DNA of 62,424 bases from Bacillota bacterium (GCA_023395515.1 JAEWZB010000003.1:1-62424), one strand, 5' to 3'. Shown: positions 45,317 through 55,118, numbered from the stretch's first letter. The notes: generated by a model not told the origin, from the sequence alone. A program made the numbers and translations.

Positions 45317-45348
45317 CTATTACATCTCCTTAGTTTTCAATTTTTTAA

Positions 45349-45378
45349 TAGTATGAGCCTTAAATACGGACACTATGC
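45349..45378 (-). promoter_or_regulatory. Sigma-G-like promoter of sspH
   Basis: On the minus strand GCATA (-35, complement of 45374-45378), an 18-nt spacer, and CATACTA (-10, complement of 45349-45355) match the sigma-G consensus GHATR / CATWHTA. It lies 33 bp upstream of sspH, a forespore gene in Bacillus. Confidence 0.65.
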
Positions 45379-45434
45379 GCAGAAACAGCGGGATGAGGGG
45401 GATGGCAGAGGAACTTTGCTTGGACAGCTATACA

Positions 45435-45454
45435 GGGCGGTACTAAGACCGCCC
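45435..45454. repeat. GGGCGGT/ACCGCCC intergenic hairpin
   Basis: 7-bp arms around a 6-nt loop, flanked by CTACAC. A related string (GCCCCTACAC) occurs at 57006-57015, so this may be a dispersed intergenic repeat. No T-run. Confidence 0.45.
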
Positions 45455-45466
45455 CTACACCTATGC

Positions 45467-46084
45467 TTACTTCTCACTCCTTAACAAAGTAAGAAAATTA
45501 TTTAAAATGCGGGCGGTTAAACCCCATATTACATGGTCATGCCACTGCCAGAACAATTGAGGTATATAAGATTTGTGAAAAGGATAATTTTTGCCTTGGG
45601 GAATTAGTTCAAAAGGAAAATCTTGTTCAGGTTCCACATTAAGCCACATTTTATATGAAATAGGAGCGTTTCCCAGTAAATAATCTAAAGGCACATAAAA
45701 AACTTCTTCAACTTCATCACAACTGGCTTTTATATTATTAATATCATCTATGTAGGCTACAAAGGGATAAACAATTACATGAAAGGGACTAACCATAATA
45801 TCAAGGGGGGCAATTACTTCTATATTGTGGGGCTGTAAGCCTAATTCTTCGCAAGTCTCCCTTATAGCACCCCGTTCAGGGCTTATATCATCAGGTTCTA
45901 TTTTCCCGCCCGGAAAAGAGATTTCTCCCGGCTGATGCAGGAGATCGGCCGCTCTTTTTTCAAATAAAACACAAATTTCATTATTTATATTTATTAAAGG
46001 CAAGATTACCGCTGATTTAAAAAGCTTTTCCTGACCTAAAATATTGGCTTCCCGTCCCCGTAAGCTATTTATCTTTTTTAACAT
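45467..46084 (-). CDS. Nudix hydrolase, CoA pyrophosphatase type
   Basis: 205 residues from ATG 46084 behind GGGGAGGAAG. 'LLHQPGEISFPGGK' is the signature of the NudL/CoAse group, followed by the Nudix box 'RGAIRETCEELGL'. It would hydrolyse CoA and acyl-CoAs to phosphopantetheine and 3',5'-ADP, trimming damaged or excess CoA. Monocistronic. Confidence 0.9.
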   Translation of the reverse strand: MLKKINSLRGREANILGQEKLFKSAVILPLININNEICVLFEKRAADLLHQPGEISFPGGKIEPDDISPERGAIRETCEELGLQPHNIEVIAPLDIMVSPFHVIVYPFVAYIDDINNIKASCDEVEEVFYVPLDYLLGNAPISYKMWLNVEPEQDFPFELIPQGKNYPFHKSYIPQLFWQWHDHVIWGLTARILNNFLTLLRSEK

Positions 46085-46140
46085 TCTTCTTCCTCCCCAA
46101 CAATTCTCATTATTAATGACCATAGCACTTTCTTGTCCAG

Positions 46141-46163
46141 AAAAAAACCCCTTTTACGGGGTT
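46141..46163 (-). terminator. Rho-independent terminator
   Basis: AACCCC (46146-46151) pairs with GGGGTT (46158-46163); T-run on the minus strand. It ends the lipoprotein gene at 46181-46606. Confidence 0.75.
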
Positions 46164-46180
46164 AAGTTTCAATTTCCGGC

Positions 46181-46606
46181 TTATTTATTTTGATTCTTCC
46201 AAACAATCTCCCTATTATCAGGTGCAATTGCTATTAGTACATGGGGATAAGTTAAGACCGAGGTTGTAAAGTCTGACGATTTAGGTTCGGTAACTCTAGT
46301 GTGTATTTCTATGTTCTCGGCTGCAATTACATTTACAACTTCCATAACATAGCCCCCGGTTGACTTCTGCCCCGCACTAACCAAGATATAAGTTTTATTA
46401 TCTAAATCCTTGGTATATATTCCTTCCCTTTGGTAGTTTTCGGAATACCATTGGTTTAATTGGGGATTAGATTTTAAGCTCTCGGTATTAGTATCAATTC
46501 TTTCATAATTAATGGTGTCACTTATTGGTTTTTTTTGAGCTGATTGCCCGCCGCAGCCACTTACCACTAAACCTGCGATTAACATTAAAGACAGCATTCG
46601 TTTCAC
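46181..46606 (-). CDS. PrcB-C-domain lipoprotein
   Basis: 141 residues from GTG 46606 (GGAGG 12 nt upstream). Lipobox 'LVVSGCGG'. The C-terminal half matches the PrcB_C pattern: 'KTYILVSAGQKSTGGY' followed by two strands and a 'TYPHVLIAI' strand. PrcB-like domains bind proteases or other surface partners. Secreted and membrane-anchored. Not obviously linked to its neighbours. Confidence 0.75.
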   Translation of the reverse strand: MKRMLSLMLIAGLVVSGCGGQSAQKKPISDTINYERIDTNTESLKSNPQLNQWYSENYQREGIYTKDLDNKTYILVSAGQKSTGGYVMEVVNVIAAENIEIHTRVTEPKSSDFTTSVLTYPHVLIAIAPDNREIVWKNQNK

Positions 46607-46682
46607 TTTATCGCTTACCTCCACATAAAAAATTATCTACGACTTATTTTATAGAAGAATCATTATCTCTATACATAAAAAA

Positions 46683-46703
46683 AACGAAGTATTTAACTCC
46701 GTT
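46683..46703 (-). terminator. Terminator displaced from its gene by the repeat element
   Basis: ACGAAGT (46684-46690) pairs with ACTCCGT (46696-46702, one G.T) and a T-run follows on the minus strand. The gene it presumably serves (46886-48673) is separated from it by the 177-bp inverted-repeat element. Confidence 0.65.
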
Positions 46704-46878
46704 TCAGAGCGTCAAAAAAGCCCAATAGCTGCGTTGTTAAGGTCAGCCCGTTCAATCGACGTACCAGTGTACGCCCGGGTCACGGTCTTCCCTTAACGCC
46801 TTGCTCTTGCAACATTAATAGTGAGTGATAACGAACATCAGTAGTGCCATTAGGTGAACTTTTTTGCTCGCTCTGAAA
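46702..46878. mobile_element. 177-bp MITE-like element with terminal inverted repeats
   Basis: Near-perfect inverted repeats of about 20 bp bound it: TTTCAGAGCG..AAAAAAG at 46702-46720 and CTTTTTTG..CGCTCTGAAA at 46859-46878. Inside are further dyads (TTAAGG/CCTTAA, GACGTAC/GTACG). No ORF. It sits 7 bp from a stop codon and between that gene and its terminator. Either a MITE or a large structured 3' UTR. No target-site duplication is obvious. Confidence 0.6.
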
Positions 46879-46885
46879 ATTATTT

Positions 46886-48673
46886 TTAAAAAAGGCTGCT
46901 TAAATTCTTATCACTAAAGCTGTCAAACTTCCAATTATTATTTTGCCCCTCACGTTCTAAGATAAGCTTATAAATTTTCTTTTGCCCATTGTCATAAGTA
47001 GTAAGATAAACCTTGCAATAATTAGCATAATCAATATTAGCCGCTTTATGAGGTGAGCTTAAAGACCAAAACTGTATCTGCCCTATGGTAACTGCTTTAT
47101 CCTTTAATTGTCCTTCAAAAACGCTGCCTTCCTGGACTTTTTTCACTAAATCAGCTGCTACCTTATAGACTTCTGCAGACTCTTTAGAGTCAGGGAAAGT
47201 ACTGATACCAGTTATTAGCCATCCTTGCTCCTCTTTTATTAATTCTAAAGCCCAGCCTTCACCGGCCCCGCTGCCCCAAGAATTAACTACGGAAAAGCCG
47301 ATTAGCATAGTAGCTTTATCCTCATCAATTCTCCCTATATTGGCTACAATTTCGGTAGCATAATTACTTACACCTAAGGCTGGCTTGGTTTCCTCAAAAA
47401 ACAGGGACATATCTTGTAAAGCCCATTGCTCGGGGGCATGGGTATCGGTAAAATATTCATTCAAAGCAGTTTTATCTTCTAATTGCGAACACATAAGAGC
47501 CGCATATAAATCTACTGCACCTCTTATAGTTGCATATATTTCTTCTACATAATTTTCGTTTATTACAGGTTTAATCGGTGGACTAGGTTTGGTAACATCA
47601 ATAAACATATCCCCGTTACCTTTCACTGCGATATTTTTTCCATCTGGGGATAAACACATAGTAGCTCCTGTAACTGTATATGATTGGATTAGCTTTCCGT
47701 CTGTATCAACTAAATTAAGGGCAAACAGGTTTTTCTCGGGATCAGCATCTTTTATAATATAGGCCAACTTACCCCCGGCCACAAATTTGGCATCATATAC
47801 AAATTCTTCCGTCAGATTGATCACCTTATCCGGCACATTTATATCAGGTATATAATCTAATCCAAAGCGGTTTTCACCTACCTGCAGGAGTGCTCTTTGG
47901 TAAGAGTCCTTGAAACGCCCTTCGGCCACGATTTTCACTATATTACCGGAAGAATCTGCTATTACGGATTTAGGAACCGACACCCAACCCGCTTTCTTCA
48001 ATTCCTCTTCGGTCTGTTCTGCTATATAAGTAGCATAATAATGAGTGCTATCCAGTTGACCTTTATAATAAAGCTTTACATCATTTTCATATTTATGAGA
48101 GATAGTTTGATTTTCCAGGTCAATTATACTGCCATTAGGCAAATTAGGATGGGAAGTATAAATTTTTTTACCATCAGGTGACCAACCGAAATCAGTAATT
48201 TGCTCATTAGCTAAAATATTCTCCATTAAGACTTTACCTTGGCTTGCATCATAAATAGTCAAATGGTCGCCTCCCACCATAGCTAATACTTGTCCGGTAG
48301 AGTCCCACTTGGCCGATGTTGCCACCGGCATATCAGCTACAATTATTTCTTGCTGGCCGGTTGCTAATTCCTCCCGTATTAAACTCATGGCCACCGGATT
48401 ATATCCTTTAATGATTTCATCTACAGCTTTTAACTTGGCTTTTACGATGGAAGGCTTCATTATATAAGCAGTTTTCTTATCCGGTGACATACTCACTATG
48501 AGGTTATCTGCTTCATGCTGCAACTGGGCGGGAAGTTCATAAAAAGTAATTAATCCTTCGGTATTTAGACCCGAACCGGAAACAGCATCTCCCTCCCCAG
48601 CCCCATTTTGACACCCGGCCATCAAAAAGCAACCTAAAATCACCAATATTAGGTACGGTTTTTTAAAACCCAT
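46886..48673 (-). CDS. Secreted lipoprotein with beta-propeller-like N-terminal part
   Basis: 595 residues. Lipobox 'FLMAGCQN'. The N-terminal ~330 residues have several strand-rich repeats with TolB/WD-like 'WSPDGKKIY', 'LSPDGKNIAVKG' motifs. The C-terminal ~230 residues contain an NTF2-like or DUF-type region with 'NEYFTDTHAPEQWALQ' and a final beta-rich part. No catalytic motif seen. Extracytoplasmic, function unknown. Confidence 0.7.
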   Translation of the reverse strand: MGFKKPYLILVILGCFLMAGCQNGAGEGDAVSGSGLNTEGLITFYELPAQLQHEADNLIVSMSPDKKTAYIMKPSIVKAKLKAVDEIIKGYNPVAMSLIREELATGQQEIIVADMPVATSAKWDSTGQVLAMVGGDHLTIYDASQGKVLMENILANEQITDFGWSPDGKKIYTSHPNLPNGSIIDLENQTISHKYENDVKLYYKGQLDSTHYYATYIAEQTEEELKKAGWVSVPKSVIADSSGNIVKIVAEGRFKDSYQRALLQVGENRFGLDYIPDINVPDKVINLTEEFVYDAKFVAGGKLAYIIKDADPEKNLFALNLVDTDGKLIQSYTVTGATMCLSPDGKNIAVKGNGDMFIDVTKPSPPIKPVINENYVEEIYATIRGAVDLYAALMCSQLEDKTALNEYFTDTHAPEQWALQDMSLFFEETKPALGVSNYATEIVANIGRIDEDKATMLIGFSVVNSWGSGAGEGWALELIKEEQGWLITGISTFPDSKESAEVYKVAADLVKKVQEGSVFEGQLKDKAVTIGQIQFWSLSSPHKAANIDYANYCKVYLTTYDNGQKKIYKLILEREGQNNNWKFDSFSDKNLSSLF

Positions 48674-48750
48674 CCTCTCACCCTCATTCCCCAGTTTCCT
48701 TTTTATAATATTAAGATATTTTTTTGAAAAACTTGCTTATCGGTAAAAAT

Positions 48751-48774
48751 AAAAAACGGAGTATTGCACTCCGT
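48751..48774 (-). terminator. Terminator of the phosphate transporter gene
   Basis: ACGGAGT (48756-48762) and ACTCCGT (48768-48774), perfect, with a T-rich run on the minus strand. Confidence 0.88.
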
Positions 48775-48794
48775 TTAATCCATTTAATATAATC

Positions 48795-50471
48795 TTAGTT
48801 AGAAGCATAGCCCTCCCCAATAACATAATAGGCTATGTTGCGGCAGTGGTCGCTTATTCTTTCTAAAGTACCGATTAAGTCCAGGAATACGGCCCCATTA
48901 TTACCATTACAAACTCTTTCATTCAGCCGTTTTATGTGACCCCGTCTATACTCAGCCTGTAACTCGTCAATTAATTGCTCATTTTTTTCTACCTGTTTGG
49001 CCACAACCATATCTTTATTTTCCAGAGCTTCTAAAGCCAGACTGAGGGTTTCATCGGTGATAGCCAGTAATTTATCAATTTCCTTCTGGGCTTCACCGGA
49101 AAATTCCACATTATGTTTAGTGGCATAATCAGCCATTTCTATAATTGATTCACTTAAATCCCCGATTCTTTCTATATCATTTAATGACTGTAATATGGTA
49201 ACCGACAGATTGGAGTTTTCGGGGGACAATCTTTTTTCCGAAGCGGCAATAACATAATCAGTTATTTCCCTTTCCAACATGTCAATAGTATCTTCTAACA
49301 CTTCCGCTTTTTTCAAAAGCTCACTATCCTTGGTTCTAAAATAGGTAATCGCATTATTAAACGCCTGATGGGCTAAACTGCCCATACGCAAAGTCTCCCG
49401 GTTAGCTTGGGCTAAGGCCACCGAAGGATTATTCAAGAAACGTTTGTCAATATATTGAGTTCTATATTCACCGATATCCTCTTCGTCAGGCGAATCGGGA
49501 ATAAGCTTAGTGACTATCCAAGCCAAAACAGCTACCATAGGCAATTGAACAAGAGTATTAGATAAGTTAAAAGCAGCGTGAGTCTGGGCAATCTGCAATT
49601 TAACGTTTATCGTTTCCCAGCTCCCCATAATGCCGAAAAGATACCTACTGAAAAAAATCGTTATCTTTTCAAAAAAACCTATCATGAATAGAGGCAAGAA
49701 AATAACCGTACCGATAAGGTTAAAAATGAAGTGGGTTAGGGCAGTTCTGCGGGCTGCTACACTAGCCCCAATAGCAGCTAATAAAGCGGTAACCGTAGTG
49801 CCGATATTATCCCCGAAAAGAATCGGCACGGCTTGCGCATAAGTTATAGCCCCCTGATAAGCCAATTCCTGCAATACCCCGATAGTAGCCGCACTGCTTT
49901 GCACTATGAAAGTAAATACCGTACCGATAGCTACTCCTAATACCGGGTTATTTTCCACATTAAGCATGAGGTTGATAAATACGGGTAAATCTATGAGGGG
50001 CTTCATACCATCCCCCATTATAGTAATACCGAATAAGAGCACCCCTACCCCGAATACAGCCTGGCCTATGCTTTGGAACTTTTTATTTTTAGAGAACATA
50101 AAAACTACAGCTCCGACTGCAATAATGGGCAAAACATATTCATTCAAGTTAAAGCCGATTAAAAAAGCGGTCAGGGTGGTACCGATATTAGCTCCCATAA
50201 TTACCCCGATAGCTTGACGCAAAGTTAATAGCTGGGCATTAACCAGACCTACCGTTAAAACCGTAGTAGCAGTACTGCTCTGAATTAAAGCCGTAACCAA
50301 AGCCCCGGTTAAAACTCCTCTTATGGGACTTTTGGTGCCTTTCTCCAAAATAGCACGCATCCGGTCCCCGGCCACAGTTTGCAAAGCCTCCGACATAAAC
50401 TTAATTCCGAACAAGAAAAGAGCTAGTCCGCCTACAAACGGGAATAAGATTGACTGGACTGAAATATCCAT
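48795..50471 (-). CDS. Na/Pi cotransporter family protein with PhoU domain
   Basis: 558 residues. Two Na_Pi_cotrans repeats with 'ALIQSSTATTV' and 'FIVQSSAATIG', about eight membrane helices in the first 330 residues, then a cytosolic PhoU-like helical domain (about 350-545). Bacterial NptA/YjbB-type transporter for sodium-coupled phosphate movement; direction unknown. The SD is 15 nt from the ATG, a long spacing. Monocistronic. Confidence 0.9.
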   Translation of the reverse strand: MDISVQSILFPFVGGLALFLFGIKFMSEALQTVAGDRMRAILEKGTKSPIRGVLTGALVTALIQSSTATTVLTVGLVNAQLLTLRQAIGVIMGANIGTTLTAFLIGFNLNEYVLPIIAVGAVVFMFSKNKKFQSIGQAVFGVGVLLFGITIMGDGMKPLIDLPVFINLMLNVENNPVLGVAIGTVFTFIVQSSAATIGVLQELAYQGAITYAQAVPILFGDNIGTTVTALLAAIGASVAARRTALTHFIFNLIGTVIFLPLFMIGFFEKITIFFSRYLFGIMGSWETINVKLQIAQTHAAFNLSNTLVQLPMVAVLAWIVTKLIPDSPDEEDIGEYRTQYIDKRFLNNPSVALAQANRETLRMGSLAHQAFNNAITYFRTKDSELLKKAEVLEDTIDMLEREITDYVIAASEKRLSPENSNLSVTILQSLNDIERIGDLSESIIEMADYATKHNVEFSGEAQKEIDKLLAITDETLSLALEALENKDMVVAKQVEKNEQLIDELQAEYRRGHIKRLNERVCNGNNGAVFLDLIGTLERISDHCRNIAYYVIGEGYASN

Positions 50472-50589
50472 AGTTTTTGTAAAAATCCTCCTACATATAA
50501 AGACTTAAGCTGATTATATTATTTATATTAATATAATTTAACCCTTTTCTACATATTTCATTAAATATTTAATCCCGCCAAATAATAAA

Positions 50590-50617
50590 ATAGGCCTCTC
50601 TTAAGTGAAAGACCTAT
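50590..50617 (-). terminator. Terminator of the second crotonase gene
   Basis: 11-bp stem with G.T pairs (50590-50600 with 50607-50617), 6-nt loop, T-rich minus-strand tail. Confidence 0.75.
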
Positions 50618-50632
50618 CTTAATACATCGCTG

Positions 50633-51400
50633 TTAACTAATAGCGGTTAAAACCATTCTTAAAGTGCCAAGTATGTTTTCATCAGTAAAGGTGTCAATTA
50701 ACGCATCCCATTTATATTCCCTAAGTCCTTTTTGAATCTTCTCGGCAGCATGTTTTCTCTGGAATTCCTTCAGCAAAATAAAGGGGCGGCCTGGAGTATC
50801 TATTAAAGCACTTACTTTAGCTTTGGCATTTTGCATAAGCTCTTCCGGAGTTTCCACTAGCTCATCAAAAATACCCCGCTCTAAAGCTTCGGTAACCCCG
50901 AACAACTCTCCTTTAAAGACTACATCTTTCATGTTCTTGTTAGTATCTAAGCCAAATCTCATTATTTCCATTTCAGCCGGGGTCAAAGCCAGACCAATCT
51001 TAATTTCGGTCATACCTAATTTAATTTTAGGGTGGTTAACAGCTATACAGTAGTCACAAGCCATGGATACTATCATCCCGGCTGCGGTAGCATGACCATT
51101 TATAGCAGCTACTACCGGCTTGGAACAAGTAAACAGCTTATACATTACATCTTCTTCCAGTTCAAACCATTTAATAATTTCTTCCCCATTTTTAAAGCTG
51201 GTAAAAGTGCCTAAATCAAAGCCCCCCGATAAATAGCGGCCTTCTCCGGTTATGATAATACCTTTTAATTCCTCTTCGGTATTTACCCGGTCAATAACCT
51301 CGCGAAGACCTAGTAGAGTCTCGGTAGTAATGGAATTAACCTTAGGATTATTAAATTTAAAAATAACAATATTATCTTCAATTATGTATTCGTATGACAT
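50633..51400 (-). CDS. Crotonase-fold protein, probable enoyl-CoA isomerase
   Basis: 255 residues. 'YLSGGFDLG' forms the oxyanion-hole region. The first hydratase Glu is absent ('HATAAGMIVSMACDY' where hydratases have GGG.E), while the second is kept ('MTEIKIG'). One Glu in this place is the pattern of delta3-delta2-enoyl-CoA isomerases, so isomerase activity is more likely than hydration. Could help use unsaturated fatty acids. Monocistronic, ATG behind AAGGTGA. Confidence 0.82.
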   Translation of the reverse strand: MSYEYIIEDNIVIFKFNNPKVNSITTETLLGLREVIDRVNTEEELKGIIITGEGRYLSGGFDLGTFTSFKNGEEIIKWFELEEDVMYKLFTCSKPVVAAINGHATAAGMIVSMACDYCIAVNHPKIKLGMTEIKIGLALTPAEMEIMRFGLDTNKNMKDVVFKGELFGVTEALERGIFDELVETPEELMQNAKAKVSALIDTPGRPFILLKEFQRKHAAEKIQKGLREYKWDALIDTFTDENILGTLRMVLTAIS

Positions 51401-51553
51401 TAGTTCACCTTCCCTATAAATTATAGCTATAGTTTTATCCCCGCATATGAATTAAATTATATCTGCCTTTTCACCCCCCGCCAGCAAATATTTAAGTCCA
51501 ATCCATTTAATTCCTCATTATGTAGCTTTGCTCCTAAGTTTATCCTTTAAATC

Positions 51554-52717
51554 TTATTTGGTCAAAATTTCTTTAACCCGGGTTCCCTCTTTAAGTAAGC
51601 TGCTTCCATCCAGCACTATTTTTTGGCCGGCCTCTAAACCTTCACTTATTTCGATATTAGTTCTATCCCCTAATCCGGTTTCCACTTGCATATATTTAAC
51701 CCGGCCCTTTTCCATAACCATTACGGTTTTATGGCCGTCTTCATTATAAATAACAGCTTCCCGCGGAATAATTATTACCTGGTCTTTAGCTAAAGTATCA
51801 ATACTAACCTTGACCTCGTATCCGGGCCGGAGTTTATTAGCTTCTGGCAAATTAATTATTACCGGTACCCGGTACTCGGTTACCCCTAAAGCGGAAAGTT
51901 TTTCTTCTGCTTGAGGATAAATCTGGACTACCTCTCCGGCTAAAAAAGTTTCCTTAAGCAAGGGAGCAGTTATCTTAACCGTTTGTCCTACCGCAATATC
52001 AGCCATATCATCACTTAATATCTCGCTTTTTATTTCCATTTGATTGAGACTGGCTACTTGGGCTACCGGAGTTCCGGCCGCTAAAAATTGCTCCTCCTTA
52101 ACCGGTAACCTTACAACCGTACCCTCAATAGGACTAGTAATAATTAACCCTTCTTCCTTGGCATTTATATCCTGCAAGGCTTTTTCTAATACTTGGACTT
52201 GTTCCTGGGTTTGGCTAAAACTTTCATATTGTTCTTGTAAAGTAGTGTTTATTTTATCCATAATAGTTTGCATTTCTTCCAGTTGACTTTGGCTGACTGC
52301 TCCGGCTTTATATAATTTTTCGGTTCTGGCATAATTATTTTTAGCTTCCGCCTCATCAAGTTTAGTCCGTTCTAAGTTAGCTTTTACCAGAGCTAAGCTA
52401 TTATTAGCTTGAATTAAAGCACTTTGCTGGGTACTTTTTTGAATACCTAAATCATTATTAATCAAAACTGCCAGAGTATCACCTTTACTTACCTTAGCTC
52501 CTATTTTTACCGGTAAACTTTCTACCTTACCATATTCGGTATTATATATATCCAGATAATCACTAGCCTGTACCAACCCGGTTTCATTTACACTTTGCTG
52601 TATTTTTCCCACTTGTACTTGATATACTTTTACTTCTTGGGCGGGCGGATTTAGAGCGGTATATATTGCCCCGATTATAACCAGACCTGCGATGCCCACC
52701 AGAACCTTCTTTTTCAT
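51554..52717 (-). CDS. Membrane-fusion (MacA/HlyD-like) adaptor of an ABC exporter
   Basis: 387 residues. N-terminal membrane anchor (about 5-22), a barrel-sandwich part split around a coiled coil (about 80-190, 'YARTEKLYKAGAVSQSQLEEM') and beta-barrel with 'TSPIEGTVVRLPVKEEQFL' and 'LRPGYEVKVSI'. Works with the ATPase and permease encoded just upstream. Last gene of the operon. Confidence 0.88.
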   Translation of the reverse strand: MKKKVLVGIAGLVIIGAIYTALNPPAQEVKVYQVQVGKIQQSVNETGLVQASDYLDIYNTEYGKVESLPVKIGAKVSKGDTLAVLINNDLGIQKSTQQSALIQANNSLALVKANLERTKLDEAEAKNNYARTEKLYKAGAVSQSQLEEMQTIMDKINTTLQEQYESFSQTQEQVQVLEKALQDINAKEEGLIITSPIEGTVVRLPVKEEQFLAAGTPVAQVASLNQMEIKSEILSDDMADIAVGQTVKITAPLLKETFLAGEVVQIYPQAEEKLSALGVTEYRVPVIINLPEANKLRPGYEVKVSIDTLAKDQVIIIPREAVIYNEDGHKTVMVMEKGRVKYMQVETGLGDRTNIEISEGLEAGQKIVLDGSSLLKEGTRVKEILTK

Positions 52718-52745
52718 CGTCTATCAACCCCCTAAGTCCATAATT

Positions 52746-55118
52746 TTAATCTCTATTTTTAAGCGTTTCTACCAGATTAATCCGGTTAACCCCTCTAATG
52801 GCTAACCTATGGGCAATAATAATAAAAACTATAGCAGTCAAAGTAGAGAATACATACGTGAGCGGATAAATTATAACCGGAAAGCTGTATAAATCCGTTT
52901 CAATTGAACTAATAAACCCGGTGGCCATAATCTTTCCTAAAGGTAAGCCTAAAGCTATCCCCAGTATAGATTGTAATAAATTCTCCTTACCTAATATTCC
53001 TGCCAGTTCCTTATTGCTGTAACCGATTACCTTCAATGAGGCTAATTCCCGTTCCCGCTCCACAAAAGTCATTAAAGAAGCATTATAAACTATAGCCAAC
53101 CCTAAAATCATGGCAAACAAAACCATAATCCCCACCGTATATATCATTGCTCCAAGATTCGCTTCAAAATTAGCTATTTCCTTTTCCCGGCTGGAAATAG
53201 AAGCTATATTAAGCATTTCACCCAGCCTTTCCTCAACTAAAGAGGCTTTACCGGCTTCGCTTTTAAGCATAGCTCCTGATATTAAGTTCTGGGCTTCCAG
53301 TAAACGGTTAGCAACTTCCAGGTCAACATAAGTAGCACTGCCAATCATCTGATGACTAATCCCGGCTACCCTTATGAAACTGCGATGAGTTGGCCCCTGA
53401 GGTAAAAGGGTTTCGATTTCTACATCTTCACCTACTCTTACCCCTAATTTTTGGGCTTGACTATTACTTAATAATACGCCTTGAGCCGGAATATTAAGTT
53501 CACGCCCTTTTTCATCGGCAATCTTTTTTAAGGACATAGCCGGGTTATAAGCAGTTAAAACATCATCCTCACTTTTGCCCTTATAAGTCATGCGTACCGG
53601 TAACTCCAGGAAAGGCTCTACCTTTAAAACCCCATCAATTGCTGCTATACTGCTTAATTCCCCTTCTTTAACCGGGGTAGCAACCCGAATCATCAAATCA
53701 TACTTCTGGTCGTGGAAAATGCTTTGCATCATATAGTCAACGGCATCATTCATAAAATAAGAAATTACTAATAAAGCTACGGCTAATGCTATGCCTACGG
53801 TAGTTAACATAAAGCGGCCCCGGTTACGGCTAATATTTCTTAAGCTGATTTTCCAATCCGAACCTAGCCTTATCCATAAAGCCGACCAGTTTTCCACTAT
53901 ACTTTTGCTTCCGGTTTTAGGCGGTACCGGACGCATAGATTCGGCCGGCTGGATTTTACTGACTTGCCGGGCCGCTGACCAACCTGCTGCTAAACCTACT
54001 ACTATGCTTATAATAAAACCATAAATAATCGCTTTAGAATTAAATCCTCCCGGGCTATGAGGTAAATTAAAGTAAAGTAAATAAAAATCAGTAAGGATAC
54101 CGGAAAAAAGCCAGCCGGTAATGGCGCCTAATATTGCTCCTATCAGGCCTACTAACAAGGCATAGGTAGAATAATGCAGTATTATTTGGCCATTAGAATA
54201 ACCTAAGGCCTTTATAACCCCGATTTGAGCTCTTTGATTCCTGACCATTCTTCTAAGAATGACAAATTGTATAGCTGCAGCTATAGATAAGAATATGAAG
54301 GGTAAAAAAGTTGTCAGTGATTTTATGGAGTCTAGTTCGGTTTGCAGCATAGCGTGACTTAACTGGTCATCACGGGGATAAGAAGCTAAAAAACCATAGG
54401 GCTTAAGTAATTCTTTAATTTCTTCCGCTGCCTTAGCATGATCTGTATTAGGAGTAAATTCAACTAATACCTGATTTATCTGGCCTGCATAATTAAATAC
54501 CGGTCCGGCTTCATATTGGGGCAGCATAAATATACCGAAATTTTCATGATCAGGCAGTAAATCAGCTATATCTTTAATAGGATAAATAAACTCAGGGCTG
54601 TTAGCCGTTCCTACTATACTTAAATCCACCGGCTTACCTTCATATATTACGGTTACATTATCTCCCCAATTAATATTATTGGCATCTACAAAGCCGGGAT
54701 TAGTATTTATTTCTATATTGGAGCCGGCCTTGCCCGTAAACATTCTTCCTTCACTAAGCAATATATGGTTTAATTCATTATCCATAGGTAAGGGAAAAGT
54801 AATAATTCTAGCGGTGGCCCGCTTATTATCTTCCTTCAAGATAGGCAGATCTAAAGAAATTCTGCCTGTAGCCCGTTTTACTCCGGCTAAAGCTTCCACA
54901 TCTTTTATTATTCGTTCGGGGGCTTTGACTATACTAAAATAATAATCGGCAAAATTACTAGCCTGGTAAAAATCCTCTTGGGATTTTTTCAGATTATAGT
55001 AGGTGCTGCTCATACTGACATATATCATAATACCCACAGTTACTACTGCAACTACCGCCCAAAATTGTCCTTTGCCCTGGCTTATATTCCTAAGTAGCTT
55101 TTTAAATAAAGCCTGCAT
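52746..55118 (-). CDS. FtsX-like ABC permease (MacB-type, two FtsX domains)
   Basis: 790 residues. Two MacB-like halves, each with one helix, an extracytoplasmic loop and three helices: TM at 20-40, FtsX domain about 265-395, TM near 435 and FtsX domain about 665-785. 'VIGYSNKELAGILGKENLLQS' and 'ALGYSNGQIILHYS' are the paired cytosolic helices. Its ATG directly follows the ATPase stop (TAGATG). Expels lipophilic or peptide compounds; substrate unknown. Confidence 0.88.
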   Translation of the reverse strand: MQALFKKLLRNISQGKGQFWAVVAVVTVGIMIYVSMSSTYYNLKKSQEDFYQASNFADYYFSIVKAPERIIKDVEALAGVKRATGRISLDLPILKEDNKRATARIITFPLPMDNELNHILLSEGRMFTGKAGSNIEINTNPGFVDANNINWGDNVTVIYEGKPVDLSIVGTANSPEFIYPIKDIADLLPDHENFGIFMLPQYEAGPVFNYAGQINQVLVEFTPNTDHAKAAEEIKELLKPYGFLASYPRDDQLSHAMLQTELDSIKSLTTFLPFIFLSIAAAIQFVILRRMVRNQRAQIGVIKALGYSNGQIILHYSTYALLVGLIGAILGAITGWLFSGILTDFYLLYFNLPHSPGGFNSKAIIYGFIISIVVGLAAGWSAARQVSKIQPAESMRPVPPKTGSKSIVENWSALWIRLGSDWKISLRNISRNRGRFMLTTVGIALAVALLVISYFMNDAVDYMMQSIFHDQKYDLMIRVATPVKEGELSSIAAIDGVLKVEPFLELPVRMTYKGKSEDDVLTAYNPAMSLKKIADEKGRELNIPAQGVLLSNSQAQKLGVRVGEDVEIETLLPQGPTHRSFIRVAGISHQMIGSATYVDLEVANRLLEAQNLISGAMLKSEAGKASLVEERLGEMLNIASISSREKEIANFEANLGAMIYTVGIMVLFAMILGLAIVYNASLMTFVERERELASLKVIGYSNKELAGILGKENLLQSILGIALGLPLGKIMATGFISSIETDLYSFPVIIYPLTYVFSTLTAIVFIIIAHRLAIRGVNRINLVETLKNRD

